Below, one piece after another: positions 9,236-18,482 of a stretch of 64,000 bases of DNA; the stretch's first letter is position 1, and each line of letters starts with the position of its first letter. The DNA is from an uncultured Oxalobacteraceae bacterium (GTDB lineage Bacteria > Pseudomonadota > Gammaproteobacteria > Burkholderiales > Burkholderiaceae_D), in NCBI GenBank assembly GCA_903862415.1, contig CAIOYD010000009.1, positions 20,214 to 84,213 of the forward strand, read 5' to 3'. The translations under genes and the position numbers were made by a program. The notes beneath the pieces are model-generated. The model was not told the origin of the DNA. It saw only the letters and a list, made by a program, of their open reading frames with translations, and did no database searches.

Positions 9236-9820
9236 TTAGTGCCGCCGCGTCCCATTGATGTCGAGATACACACTGATGAGGCGCAACAACTGGGCATACG
9301 GTACCGGTTTGGCAAACTTGTTCACGCCGACCGGCAAGCCGCCGCGCTGTTCGATTTCATCATCACTTAAACCGGTGACGACAATGATGTTCATGGTTTG
9401 CCCAATTTCAGCCTGTTGCAGAGCCGCGAGCATTTGCAAACCATCCATGTTGGGCATCACCAGATCGGTGACTAACAGATGCGGGCAACGCTCACCGATC
9501 TGAATCAAGGCTTCAAAACCGTTGGTCACGGTGCGGATACGCACCTCCGTACCGAGCGTAGCCAATTGCAACTCCATCAGACTGCAGTTAATGTCATCGT
9601 CTTCACAAATTAAAATTTCAAAAAATTCACTCGGTGTTTGCTGCAGCAGGCGAATTTTCATCATTTCCTCCACCGACTCGCGCAAGATCCGCCGGTGACC
9701 GCCTGGCGTTTTCCATGCTTGCAGACAGCCGTTTTCCACCCATAGCTGTACAGTGCGCACACTTACTTCCAAATAGTGTGCCGCCTGACGGGTTGACATG
9801 ATGTCGGGGGAATTTTTCAT
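9236..9820 (-). CDS. Response regulator with N-terminal MerR/excisionase-type HTH and C-terminal receiver
   Basis: Residues 8-55 form a helix-turn-helix of the MerR/excisionase type (MSTRQAAHYLEVSVRTVQLW, then GGHRRI). Residues 67-190 form a receiver domain with the acidic pair (CEDDD), the phospho-acceptor Asp in LLVTDLVMP, a Thr in VVTGLSD and the conserved Lys in KFAKPVP. The order, DNA-binding first and receiver last, is the reverse of the usual response regulator. The start at 9820 has AGGA five bases upstream. It lies 21 bases downstream of the HD-GYP regulator on the same strand, so both are probably co-transcribed. The partner kinase may be the GAF histidine kinase at 12625, but that is inference. 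Confidence 0.9.
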   Translation of the reverse strand: MKNSPDIMSTRQAAHYLEVSVRTVQLWVENGCLQAWKTPGGHRRILRESVEEMMKIRLLQQTPSEFFEILICEDDDINCSLMELQLATLGTEVRIRTVTNGFEALIQIGERCPHLLVTDLVMPNMDGLQMLAALQQAEIGQTMNIIVVTGLSDDEIEQRGGLPVGVNKFAKPVPYAQLLRLISVYLDINGTRRH

Positions 9821-9841
9821 CCATATCCTGTATCAGGAGAC

Positions 9842-11431
9842 TCAATGATCGGCAGCGATCAGCCAGTCTGGTTGTTGCACATTCAGAAAATTAAACAGCG
9901 CATCCACCACATCCGGATCAAACTGCGTGCCGCGACGTTCGGTCAGATAACTGATGACTTCGGCCAGCGGCCATGGTTCTTTATAGGGCCGACGGTGCAG
10001 CAAGGCGTCAAAGACATCGACCACAGCCACGATGCGTGCCGACAATGGGATCATATCGCCCTGCAAGCCACGCGGATAACCTTTGCCATCAAAATGTTCA
10101 TGATGACCACCGGCGATTTCGGCACCAATACTCAAACTGCTGATGCCTTCCACAGTGGAAGAAGCATGTTCCAGAACGGTTTCACCGATGCGGGCATGCT
10201 CCTGCATAATCTTGCGCTCATCGGCTGAATGTATACCCGGCTTTAATAAAATCGCGTCAGGAATACCAACTTTACCAATGTCATGCAAAATACTGGCGAT
10301 GCCGACAAAGCTCAAAAAATTGGGATGCAGATGGGCCGGTAATTTTCCGGCGGCCTTTAACTCGGCGGCAATGGCATCGGTTAAGCGACAGACCCGGCGC
10401 ACATGACCACCGGTATCGGCATCGCGCGATTCGGCCAGATCGGCCAGTGCAATCACGGTCGCTTCCTGGGTCGTTTTGAGTAATTCAAACATGTGCAGAT
10501 TATCAAATGCAGCCGCAATCCGGTCACCAAAAATGGCCAGCAAATTACATTCAATTTCAGTCAGCGTGCGCTCTGGCGAAAACGCCACAGCAAACTGCTG
10601 GCCATGAGCTGAAATAATCGACAATACATTAACGTTGTCAGCGAACAGATTTTTACGTTCATGGAAGCAGCGCAATATCATCGGCGACCAGGGATGGGAT
10701 TCCGGCAGAATATTTTGTTCCGACAAATGTACCGAGTGACCGATCGTGGTGATCACCAGCGGCACCGCCAGACTGCCTGCATTGGGCGCGCGCATAACAC
10801 ACATAACGCCTTCAGTACCAAAATCGAGAATGCCGCTGATTTGCGTCAACACACCTTCGGCCAGATCTTTGAGTGAATCATGCTGATACAGGTTATTGAC
10901 GGCCTTGAGAATTTTATCCAGCCCGCGCCGGTTGGCTTCGATGGTTTTCAGGCCTTCGTAAGAGCGCAGTGAAGAAATCACACAGGTGAACATTTTCTGC
11001 ACCGTGAGTTCGGTTTTGAGCTTGTAATCATTGATATCATAATCAACAATGATTTTTTGTTCCGGCGCCTGTCCCGGTTGTCCGGTACGCAAAATAATCC
11101 TGATCAAATCATTCTTGAGTTCGTGGCGTATGCGCTGCACCAACAACAGGCCGGCGTTTTCAGATTCCATCACTACATCGAGCAACACCATGCAGATATC
11201 CGGTTCGCGCGATAACACCTCAAAACCTTCTTTTCCTGAATAGGCCGACAAGATTTCGAGTTCCTGATTTTTGTAGCGGATATTATTGAGTGCCAGCCGG
11301 GTGACGGCATGTACATCGGCTTCATCATCGACAATCAACAAGCGCCACTTGCTCACTGGCTTGACTGTACTATCGTTACTTTGTTCATCATCCTTGAGCC
11401 AATCCATGCTCTCATCGACTTGCTCGGACAT
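9842..11431 (-). CDS. Response regulator with DUF3369 and HD-GYP domains, probable cyclic-di-GMP phosphodiesterase
   Basis: The 529-residue protein has an N-terminal receiver (LLIVDDEADVHAVTR, acceptor Asp in VLLDVVM, about residues 30-150). A GAF-like DUF3369 region follows (from GLDKILKAVNNLYQ to about 320), then an HD-GYP domain (about 330-520). The HD-GYP catalytic motifs are intact: HVRRVCRLTDAIA, ILHDIGKVGIPD, EHARIGETVLEHA, GGHHEHFDGKGYPRGL and ARIVAVVDVFDAL. Such proteins hydrolyse cyclic-di-GMP (to pGpG or GMP) when phosphorylated. It leads a two-gene set with the HTH-receiver protein. A GGDEF cyclase lies 3 kb away, giving both synthesis and breakdown in one neighbourhood. Confidence 0.93.
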   Translation of the reverse strand: MSEQVDESMDWLKDDEQSNDSTVKPVSKWRLLIVDDEADVHAVTRLALNNIRYKNQELEILSAYSGKEGFEVLSREPDICMVLLDVVMESENAGLLLVQRIRHELKNDLIRIILRTGQPGQAPEQKIIVDYDINDYKLKTELTVQKMFTCVISSLRSYEGLKTIEANRRGLDKILKAVNNLYQHDSLKDLAEGVLTQISGILDFGTEGVMCVMRAPNAGSLAVPLVITTIGHSVHLSEQNILPESHPWSPMILRCFHERKNLFADNVNVLSIISAHGQQFAVAFSPERTLTEIECNLLAIFGDRIAAAFDNLHMFELLKTTQEATVIALADLAESRDADTGGHVRRVCRLTDAIAAELKAAGKLPAHLHPNFLSFVGIASILHDIGKVGIPDAILLKPGIHSADERKIMQEHARIGETVLEHASSTVEGISSLSIGAEIAGGHHEHFDGKGYPRGLQGDMIPLSARIVAVVDVFDALLHRRPYKEPWPLAEVISYLTERRGTQFDPDVVDALFNFLNVQQPDWLIAADH

Positions 11432-11602
11432 AGGTTGATCTCTCGGTTAGACGCATTGTTAGGAACTCATCCTGTTCAGCATAGCAGCTGGTTCATTATT
11501 TTCAATTTGGTTTCACCGGAATTAAAAGAAATCGCAAGGTTTTGCAACCAACGAAAACATAATCTTTTTGCCGCTAACTGACTCGAAGCGACTATAGCGT
11601 GC

Positions 11603-12460
11603 CTATTCCTCAACACAATAGATGCGTTCCGGATGACTATAGACCACCAGACTGTTTTGACGCACAAAACCGGTCAATGTCAAACCAGATTGGCTGGCAT
11701 GGCGGATAGCCAGGCTGGTAGGAGCTGAAATGGTTGCCAAAACTGCAATTCCAGCACGTGCTGATTTCTGTACCAGTTCATAACTGGCCCGACTGGTCAT
11801 GATCACACAGGCCGCCTCAGTCAAACCGGTGCTCAGCATGGCGCCAATCAATTTATCGAGTGCGTTATGCCGTCCGAGATCTTCACGCAGCAAGATAATT
11901 TCTCCCAGCGGGTTAATCAGTGCTGCTGCATGCATGGCACCGGTGATTAAATTCACCCGTTGTTGTTGCTGCAGCTGGTTAAAGCCGGCAAACAGGGTTT
12001 GCTGGGAAATCTTCAACGTGCTGGCCACCCTGGCATCGATCTGAATACCGGCAGCAAACGCCGCCAGACTTTCGAGCCCGCATAACCCGCATCCGGTACG
12101 CCCGGCAAGATTGCGTCGGCGCTGCTTCAATTGCATGAAACAAGCGCTGGCAATGGTAATGTGCAGCTCGATGCCCAATTCCGGATGAATAACCGTTTCA
12201 ATATCATGGATTTCTGCGCGTTGACTGATAATTCCTTCAGAAAAACTGAAACCAACGGCAAAATCAATTAAATTCAGCGGCGATGCCAGCATCACTACAT
12301 AAGAGATGCCATTAAACACCAGTGCAACCGGGACTTCATCGGCGACATTATCCATACCGGGCTGGAGTTTCCGTTTTACCAGTCGGGTAATGGCAACCTG
12401 ACTGTAGCCAGATGGCTCGTTGTCTGACATCAACAATGCTGGATCGTGTTCTTTTATCAT
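11603..12460 (-). CDS. fdhD: Formate dehydrogenase accessory sulfurtransferase FdhD
   Basis: FdhD carries sulfur from IscS to the molybdenum cofactor of formate dehydrogenases, which is needed for their activity. The key Cys pair is present in GRTGCGLCGLESL. Other family segments are VPVALVFNGISYVVMLASP, VGFSFSEGII, EDLGRHNALDKLIGA and MTSRASYELVQKSARAGI. At 285 residues it is of normal family length. No formate dehydrogenase structural gene is in the window, but moaA, mobA and moeA at 54-57 kb serve the same cofactor. It stands alone on the minus strand, divergent from the GAF histidine kinase. Confidence 0.95.
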   Translation of the reverse strand: MIKEHDPALLMSDNEPSGYSQVAITRLVKRKLQPGMDNVADEVPVALVFNGISYVVMLASPLNLIDFAVGFSFSEGIISQRAEIHDIETVIHPELGIELHITIASACFMQLKQRRRNLAGRTGCGLCGLESLAAFAAGIQIDARVASTLKISQQTLFAGFNQLQQQQRVNLITGAMHAAALINPLGEIILLREDLGRHNALDKLIGAMLSTGLTEAACVIMTSRASYELVQKSARAGIAVLATISAPTSLAIRHASQSGLTLTGFVRQNSLVVYSHPERIYCVEE

Positions 12461-12551
12461 GATTGGATTGGCCAGCAGTTATTTTGAGAAAATTATAATC
12501 CACACGTCCGGAACAAGTTACAAAAACCACACTTCCGAATGAAAATAACTA

Positions 12552-12579
12552 TTGTCCCACTAAATTTTTAGACTAAAAT
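12552..12579 (+). promoter_or_regulatory. Possible sigma-70 promoter for the GAF kinase gene
   Basis: TTGTCC (12552-12557) and TAAAAT (12574-12579) are 16 bases apart and lie about 45 bases before the GTG start at 12625. Match and spacing are fair, not strong. Confidence 0.4.
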
Positions 12580-12624
12580 AAATCAACCAGGCGCATACCT
12601 GTGATGTGACATTGAGGAATCAGC

Positions 12625-14196
12625 GTGGAGCATACCTCCAAACATAACGAATATATTCCGACCTCGTTAATGCCCGAAACGGATACATTAAACAGCATCA
12701 ATGAACTGCAGCAACAGCTTGCGCTGCAAAATATCGCCCTCAAAGTCGAACGCAACGCCCGCAAACGCGCCGTGGAACTCAATATCGGCCAGAGCAGATT
12801 GCTCGAAATGATTGCCGAAGGTGCCTTGCTAAAACAAACCCTGACCAGTCTGATGTTATTGATTGAATCGCAAACCAGCGGCGTCACCTGTTCCACCCTG
12901 TTGCTCGATGAAACCGGCTTACTGATCAAACCGGGAGCTGCGCCCAATCTGCCCGATGAATACACCGCCAAACTTGATGGCTTGCCGATCGGACCGGAAG
13001 TAGGTTCCTGTGGCACGGCCATGTATTTAAAACAGCAAGTCATCGTGACCGACATGATGACCGATCCTTTATGGGCACCATATAAATCACTGATCGAACC
13101 TTATGGCTTTCGCGCCTGCTGGTCGACACCGATATTCCTCAACCAAGATCAGGTCTTGGGCGCTTTTGCCATGTATTACCGCGAAGTGCGCAGCCCTGAC
13201 AGTCACGATATGGAATTGATCGAATTTGCCACCCATATCGCCGGCATTGCCATTGAACGCACCCAGCGGGAAAGCGAACTGCGACTGCATCGCGAACATC
13301 TGGAAGAATTAATTGCGGTCCGTACGGCTGAACTGACGGTGGCCAAGCAGCATACCGAAGCCGTCAATCTATCCTTAAGCAGCACCAATACCGAACTCGC
13401 TCAGGCACTCGAAAATCTGCGTCTCATGCAGGAAGAACTGGTGCGTCGCGATAAACTGGCCGCACTCGGATCGCTCGTCACCGGCGTGGCGCATGAACTC
13501 AATACGCCCATAGGTAATTGCCTGATGATTGCCAGTTCGCTGGCGGATCGCACCCAACAGCTTGCCAGCCTGTATGCCAGCGGCATCAAGCGTTCGGAAC
13601 TGGAAAATTATGTTCAGGATGCCGTGTATTCGAGTGATGTCCTGATACGCAATTTACATCGTGCGGCCGATCTGGTGACCAGTTTCAAACAGGTCTCGGT
13701 GGATCAGTCCAGCACTCAGCGGCGCGAGTTTTACATGGAAGCCTTTCTGGATGATGTTCTGCTGACACTACAACCGGCCTTCAAACAAAGTGCGTTTACC
13801 ATTCATCACAAAATTCAGCCGGGTTTGCTGCTCGACAGCTATCCCGGCCCGCTCAGTCAGGTGGTCTGCAATCTGGTCAACAATGCCATGCTGCACGGAT
13901 TTGAAAGTCGTCAATCCGGCCATATTTCTTTGCTGGCGCATGAAATCAATGCAGAATGGCTGGAACTCGTCATTACCGACAACGGCAATGGCATTGCCAT
14001 GGAAAACCAGCCCATGCTGTTTAATCCGTTTTTCACCACCAAACGGCATTTAGGTTATCCCGGATTAGGTTTGCACATTGCTCACAACATCGTGACCGAT
14101 TTATTGGGCGGCCGCATCCGCTTTCAAAGCGAATTAGGTGTCGGCACCACCTTTTATCTGGCACTGCCACTAAAAGCTCCGCCGACAATTTTCTGA
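12625..14196 (+). CDS. GAF-domain sensor histidine kinase
   Basis: This 523-residue soluble kinase starts at GTG with GAGGA six bases upstream. Residues 70-215 form a GAF domain (TCSTLLLDETG, VGSCGTAMYLKQ, RACWSTPIF). A coiled coil with the linker RLHREHLEELIAVRTAEL follows. The dimerisation region carries the phospho-acceptor His at about residue 290 (GVAHELNTPIGN). The ATPase part has the N box (VVCNLVNNAMLHGF), G1 (ITDNGNGIA), F box (LFNPFFTTKR) and G2 (GLGLHIAHNIV), all intact. There is no membrane segment, so it senses a cytoplasmic signal. The lone kinase next to two receiver proteins on the opposite strand suggests a partnership. Confidence 0.93.
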   Translation: MEHTSKHNEYIPTSLMPETDTLNSINELQQQLALQNIALKVERNARKRAVELNIGQSRLLEMIAEGALLKQTLTSLMLLIESQTSGVTCSTLLLDETGLLIKPGAAPNLPDEYTAKLDGLPIGPEVGSCGTAMYLKQQVIVTDMMTDPLWAPYKSLIEPYGFRACWSTPIFLNQDQVLGAFAMYYREVRSPDSHDMELIEFATHIAGIAIERTQRESELRLHREHLEELIAVRTAELTVAKQHTEAVNLSLSSTNTELAQALENLRLMQEELVRRDKLAALGSLVTGVAHELNTPIGNCLMIASSLADRTQQLASLYASGIKRSELENYVQDAVYSSDVLIRNLHRAADLVTSFKQVSVDQSSTQRREFYMEAFLDDVLLTLQPAFKQSAFTIHHKIQPGLLLDSYPGPLSQVVCNLVNNAMLHGFESRQSGHISLLAHEINAEWLELVITDNGNGIAMENQPMLFNPFFTTKRHLGYPGLGLHIAHNIVTDLLGGRIRFQSELGVGTTFYLALPLKAPPTIF

Positions 14197-14267
14197 TGTT
14201 TGCGCTCTCAGCCAGTGTGCCAGCAGAGAGTTAATCCACCATCTGACCGACTATTTTGATTGCCTGT

Positions 14268-15254
14268 ATGAACCTGACCTGCCCTGTTCCCATCAATGAA
14301 GCCCAGCGTATCGTTGCCGTGCGTTCATACGAAATTCTCGATTCAGAGCCAGAACTGGAATTTGATGCTCTCGCCAGGGTGGCATCACAAACCTTCAGCG
14401 CACCAATTGCCGTGGTTGCCATGATGGATTCCAATCGTTTGTGGTTCAAATCCAAAATCGGACTCGAGATTCCGGAACTGGATCGCAAAATTGCCTTTTG
14501 CGCGCATACCATTATCGATCCGAGTGAACCACTGGTGGTCAATGATCTGCAATATGACAACCGCTTTGCACAAAATCCGCTGGTGGCCAACGCGCCTCAT
14601 CTGCGTTTTTATGCCGGAGCACCACTGGTCGACAGCAACGGCATGGCACTGGGCACTGTGGCCGTGATCGATGCGCAACCGCGCAAATTCAGTGATGTCC
14701 AGTTGCGTACCTTAGTTGATTTTTCCACGCTGGTGATGACCGCCCTGCAAGGTCGCAAACGCGCCATCGAATTAAAACATTTTGCCCTGACCGATTATTT
14801 AACCGGCATCGCCAACCGGGCTCAGTTTGATTTGGCCAACAGCGCTGAAATGAGTCACTTTATCCGTACCGGTTTTGTCTACAGTATTCTCTGCATGGAT
14901 CTCAACGGTTTTAAAAGTGTCAATGATAATTACGGCCATGGTGCCGGTGATCTGGTGTTGTGTGAAGTGGCCCGGCGTTTAAATCTGCAGGTACGCGGCG
15001 GTGATTTGCTGGCCCGCCTGGGAGGAGATGAATTTGCTGTTGTAGCACGCAACTGTGATTACAAGGCAGCCCAGGCGCTGGCACAGCGGTTTATCGAGGC
15101 ACTGCATCAACCTATTGTCATATCATCGATTATCTCGGTACAGGTGGGCATTTCCTGCGGCATACGCACCGTCACACCGGGTGACAATTCCGCCGCTGCG
15201 CTGCTCGAACGCGCAGATGAAGCGCTGTATAAAGCCAAAAATCAAACCATCTAG
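14268..15254 (+). CDS. GAF-GGDEF diguanylate cyclase
   Basis: The 328-residue protein has a GAF domain (about residues 25-160; IAFCAHTIIDPSEPLVV, FYAGAPLVDSNGMALGT) and a GGDEF domain (about 170-325). The active site LGGDEFA is intact, and the inhibitory RxxD site is present exactly five residues upstream (RGGD, LLARL, GGDEF), so product inhibition by cyclic-di-GMP is expected. DYLTGIANRAQFD and DLNGFKSVNDNYGH carry the other conserved positions. The ATG at 14268 is preferred over an upstream TTG at 14256; neither has a good ribosome site. It follows the GAF kinase by about 70 bases and may be its co-transcribed output. Confidence 0.92.
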   Translation: MNLTCPVPINEAQRIVAVRSYEILDSEPELEFDALARVASQTFSAPIAVVAMMDSNRLWFKSKIGLEIPELDRKIAFCAHTIIDPSEPLVVNDLQYDNRFAQNPLVANAPHLRFYAGAPLVDSNGMALGTVAVIDAQPRKFSDVQLRTLVDFSTLVMTALQGRKRAIELKHFALTDYLTGIANRAQFDLANSAEMSHFIRTGFVYSILCMDLNGFKSVNDNYGHGAGDLVLCEVARRLNLQVRGGDLLARLGGDEFAVVARNCDYKAAQALAQRFIEALHQPIVISSIISVQVGISCGIRTVTPGDNSAAALLERADEALYKAKNQTI

Positions 15255-15261
15255 ATTACGC

Positions 15262-15289
15262 AAAAACCGGGGCTTCGGCCCCGGTTTAA
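15262..15289 (+). terminator. Hairpin with UUCG tetraloop between convergent genes
   Basis: A ten-base perfect stem (15264-15273 with 15278-15287) closes the very stable loop C-TTCG-G. It is short of T after the stem on the plus strand (three T within the stem end), while five A precede it, giving a U-tract for the minus-strand transporter gene as well. Confidence 0.8.
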
Positions 15290-15300
15290 CTTCATACTGC

Positions 15301-16938
15301 CTACTTAAATAACAGCGTCGCTTTTTGCAGTGTCATCCAAAAACCGATCAACAGCGGAATGCCCACCACTGACCAATAAATAATCACCTTCACCGGATGG
15401 GTAAATTCTTCCTTGCTGCTGGCCACAGCATCGACAACCGGACTGGCCATATACAATTTATCGCGTGACAATTGACGTTCATGTTCGAGTTCTTTTTCGC
15501 TCATGAATTTGGTTTTGTCCACCGGCCGTACGAGTGAATTACACACCAGACCTAATACCAGCATCGCTGCCAGCACATACATGGTCACATCATACGCCTG
15601 CGCTTTGGCCACACCATGACTGAGTTGATATTCGCGGATGTAATTTACCACCATCGTTCCGAGCACTCCGGCAACCGACCAGGCAGTGAGCAAGCGTCCA
15701 TGAATCGCGCCCACCATTTGTGAACCAAACATGTCGGCCAGATAGGCTGGAACGGTAGAAAAACCACCGCCATACATCGACAGAATAATGCAGAACGAGA
15801 GCACAAAAAACGCCAGATGACCGTGTTTCCCCATCGTCGGTATCAAGGTATATAACGCCATACCAATCAGAAAAAATGCCATGTAGGTCATTTTGCGGCC
15901 GATATGATCGGACAGTGAAGCCCAGAAAAACCGTCCGCCGATATTAAACAGCGACAGCATGCCGGTAAAGCCAGCGGCAATGGTGGCTATCTGGGCTTTT
16001 TGCGCCAGACTCAATTCATTAAAACCCAGATCAAGGCCGATGAGCTGACCGGCAAATACTTCCTGCAATAACGGCGAAGCCATACCCAAAATCCCGATAC
16101 CGGCAGTTACATTTAAACACAGCACCGCCCAGATCAGCCAGAATTGCGGTGTCAGCCAGGCTTTGGAAACATGCACGTGTTCGTTGGTAATCATGGTGTT
16201 AGTGGTTTGTGAAGCTGTCCACCCGGCCGGCTTCCAGCCGGCGGCCGGAATACGGTAAGCAAATGCACCGGCTAACATGAAGACAAAATAAATCACGGCC
16301 ATGGTTAAAAATGTTTCCCAGACACCGACCGAAGTCGCACTGGCATAATGACGCATGAGCCAGTCGGCCAGCGGTGCACCCACCATGGCACCACCACCAA
16401 AACCCATGATTGCCATCCCGGTGGCCATCCCACGCCGATCCGGAAACCATTTAATCAGGGTTGACACCGGAGAAATATAACCTATCCCCAAGCCAATACC
16501 ACCAATCACACCGGCGCCCAGCCACATCAGCCAGATCTGATGCAGATGCACGCCCAGCGCCGAAATCACCAGCCCGCCACACCAGCAAAAAGCTGCCGCG
16601 ACACCAGCTTTGCGAGGACCGACATGTTCGAGCCAGCGTCCCAATACAAAGGCCGAGCCGCCAAGAAAAATGAAAAATAACTGGAACATCACCACCAGAC
16701 TGGAAATTTTCCAGTCACAGTCGGTCGCCATGATTTCAGCGAAAAAACTCATTTCCTTGGAACAGGCAATCGGCGCAGTGATCCCGACAGCACGTGAAAG
16801 CGGCAGCCAGAAAACGGAAAAACCGTAGGCCATACCGATACAGAGATGAATCGCCAGTGCGGCCGGCGGAACCAGCCAGCGATTAAAACCAAGTTCAGCA
16901 ATGGTGCGTTCTTTAGACAGTAAATTGGCAAGCGACAT
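15301..16938 (-). CDS. OFA-type major facilitator superfamily transporter
   Basis: The 545-residue protein has about twelve membrane segments and the features of the oxalate/formate antiporter family: GMAYGFSVFWLPLS in the first helix, GGIGLGIGYISPVSTLIKWF, the loop WFPDRRGMATG and NIGGRFFWASLSDHIGRK. The start ATG at 16938 has GAGGAG five bases upstream. A long insert after helix 1 (CSKEMSFFAEIMATDCDWK) and a C-terminal cytoplasmic tail with a final helix make it larger than classic OxlT (about 420 residues). Members of this branch move small carboxylates such as oxalate, formate, pyruvate or acetate; the substrate cannot be read from sequence. Confidence 0.85.
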   Translation of the reverse strand: MSLANLLSKERTIAELGFNRWLVPPAALAIHLCIGMAYGFSVFWLPLSRAVGITAPIACSKEMSFFAEIMATDCDWKISSLVVMFQLFFIFLGGSAFVLGRWLEHVGPRKAGVAAAFCWCGGLVISALGVHLHQIWLMWLGAGVIGGIGLGIGYISPVSTLIKWFPDRRGMATGMAIMGFGGGAMVGAPLADWLMRHYASATSVGVWETFLTMAVIYFVFMLAGAFAYRIPAAGWKPAGWTASQTTNTMITNEHVHVSKAWLTPQFWLIWAVLCLNVTAGIGILGMASPLLQEVFAGQLIGLDLGFNELSLAQKAQIATIAAGFTGMLSLFNIGGRFFWASLSDHIGRKMTYMAFFLIGMALYTLIPTMGKHGHLAFFVLSFCIILSMYGGGFSTVPAYLADMFGSQMVGAIHGRLLTAWSVAGVLGTMVVNYIREYQLSHGVAKAQAYDVTMYVLAAMLVLGLVCNSLVRPVDKTKFMSEKELEHERQLSRDKLYMASPVVDAVASSKEEFTHPVKVIIYWSVVGIPLLIGFWMTLQKATLLFK

Positions 16939-17190
16939 AGATCTCCTCAGCAAGGAATTTATAAAGTTGATTTACAGAAATAATAAACTATCATCCCGCA
17001 ATGTCACATCATTAACAATAGTTTTAGTAAAAAAATGATTACCAAATGCAACAGAAATTTACAGACAGCTTAACGAATAAAAATAAAAAAATGTCAAAGC
17101 GGAATGCGTGTACAGTTCGTGGCACAGTTTATGCCGATAGACTGCTGACACTTGCTTGCAGTGATGACTTTCCCCCAACAAAAGAGCCGG

Positions 17191-17784
17191 ATGAACCTGA
17201 CCGATGAACGTATTTGCCATGAGTTAAGTTCGCAGGGCTGGAGCATCATTGATGATTTTTTTTCGCCGACCACCCTCGCCCAGCTCACTCTGGATTGCCA
17301 GCGCGGCGTATCCTTCCGTGACCTGCATCAGGCAGGAGTTGGGCGTGGCAGTCAGCAGGCCATAGAAGTCACTATTCGCGGCGACCAGATCCAGTGGCTG
17401 GAAGCTGGCATGACGGCTTCTACCGACAGCTACCTGGAAAGCATGACGCGCTTGCGTCTGATGCTGAATCAAAAGTTATTTTTGGGCTTGGAAAGTAATG
17501 AAAACCATGTAGCGAAATACCCTCCGGGCGCATTTTATCAGCGTCACCTGGATCGTTTTCGTGATAACGACAGCCGCACGGTTTCCTCGGTGTTTTATAT
17601 GAATCCGGACTGGCAACCAGGACACGGCGGCGAATTGCGCCTGCACCTCGATGGTCTGAAGCACGACATCTCGCCCTTATCCAACCGGCTGGTATTGTTT
17701 ATTTCTGCCGATATCTGGCATGAAGTGTTGCCAACCCACCGGATACGCTGGTCCCTGACGGGTTGGTTTAAGCGACGTCAATAA
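17191..17784 (+). CDS. 2-oxoglutarate/Fe(II)-dependent oxygenase, prolyl 4-hydroxylase-like
   Basis: The iron-binding triad is visible: HLD in FYQRHLDRFRDN, and the distal His in DIWHEVLP, with an Arg eight to ten residues later (RIRWSLTGW) for 2-oxoglutarate. The core beta strands VSSVFYMNPDW and GGELRLHLDG fit the P4H-type fold. From the ATG at 17191 (AAGAG upstream) it has 197 residues; ATG 17164 and TTG 17152 lie in frame upstream. Small bacterial members hydroxylate protein or small-molecule substrates, mostly unknown. It converges on the CBS-domain gene with four bases between stops. Confidence 0.85.
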   Translation: MNLTDERICHELSSQGWSIIDDFFSPTTLAQLTLDCQRGVSFRDLHQAGVGRGSQQAIEVTIRGDQIQWLEAGMTASTDSYLESMTRLRLMLNQKLFLGLESNENHVAKYPPGAFYQRHLDRFRDNDSRTVSSVFYMNPDWQPGHGGELRLHLDGLKHDISPLSNRLVLFISADIWHEVLPTHRIRWSLTGWFKRRQ

Positions 17785-17788
17785 CAAT

Positions 17789-18235
17789 TTATTCTTCCGT
17801 TTCCGCCGGCCAGTCGCGGATATAGGCTTTGAGCATTTTGTTTTCGAAACTCTGCGCTTCCAGCACGGCTTTGGCCACATCATAAAAAGAAATCACGCCC
17901 AGTAACATTTTGGCATCCATGACTGGCAGATAACGCGCATGTTTTTCCAGCATCACGCGACGCACTTCATTGACTTCGGTGTCCGGTGTGACTGTCAAGG
18001 GGTGATCATCCATGTATTTCCGAACCAATCCCCCGCCCAAAGAACCGCCATTGGAATGAATTGCCTTGATCACTTCACGAAAAGAAAGCATGCCAACCAC
18101 GTCACCATATTCCATCACCACCAGAGATCCGATATCCTTGTCTTCCATGATATTGACTGCATTGATCATGGTTTCATCGGGAGTGACGGTATAGAGTATG
18201 TGTCCTTTGACCTGCAAAATTTCTGAAACTTTCAT
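17789..18235 (-). CDS. Two-CBS-domain protein
   Basis: The 148-residue protein is a tandem pair of CBS motifs, about residues 8-65 and 75-135 (VTPDETMINAVNIMEDKDIGSLVVM, VTPDTEVNEVRRVMLEKHARYLPVMD). The strong site GGAGG six bases upstream fixes the ATG at 18235 rather than 18247. Stand-alone CBS pairs bind adenosine nucleotides and modulate partner enzymes or channels; no partner is evident here. The short tail is acidic (AETEE). Confidence 0.88.
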   Translation of the reverse strand: MKVSEILQVKGHILYTVTPDETMINAVNIMEDKDIGSLVVMEYGDVVGMLSFREVIKAIHSNGGSLGGGLVRKYMDDHPLTVTPDTEVNEVRRVMLEKHARYLPVMDAKMLLGVISFYDVAKAVLEAQSFENKMLKAYIRDWPAETEE

Positions 18236-18423
18236 GCTTTCCTCCAAGACAATTTGTTTTACAATTAGCGTCTTAAAAAACCACGGCCTGATTTCAGGCT
18301 GGCTGAATCTGGCGTATTTTGATTAAGGTCTCCGTGTATCGGTACGTAATGGCCAGGTATTTTGCTGAAAAAACCACTGCGGGTTTAGTCAATGTATCTT
18401 ATGCCATGCAAAAAATCCAGCAA

Positions 18424-18437
18424 TTGAGATAGATCAC
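18424..18437 (+). promoter_or_regulatory. Weak FNR/CRP-like site before metY
   Basis: TTGAG-ATAG-ATCAC matches eight of ten positions of the FNR half sites. No good -10 box lies at the class II distance, so function is doubtful. Confidence 0.25.
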
Positions 18438-18482
18438 GGTTATTTAAACTAAAACACCAACGCACCACTCCAGAAAGAAATC

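Noticed and set aside
18424..18437. FNR control of metY
   Set aside because: The site is imperfect and no -10 box lies at the class II distance.
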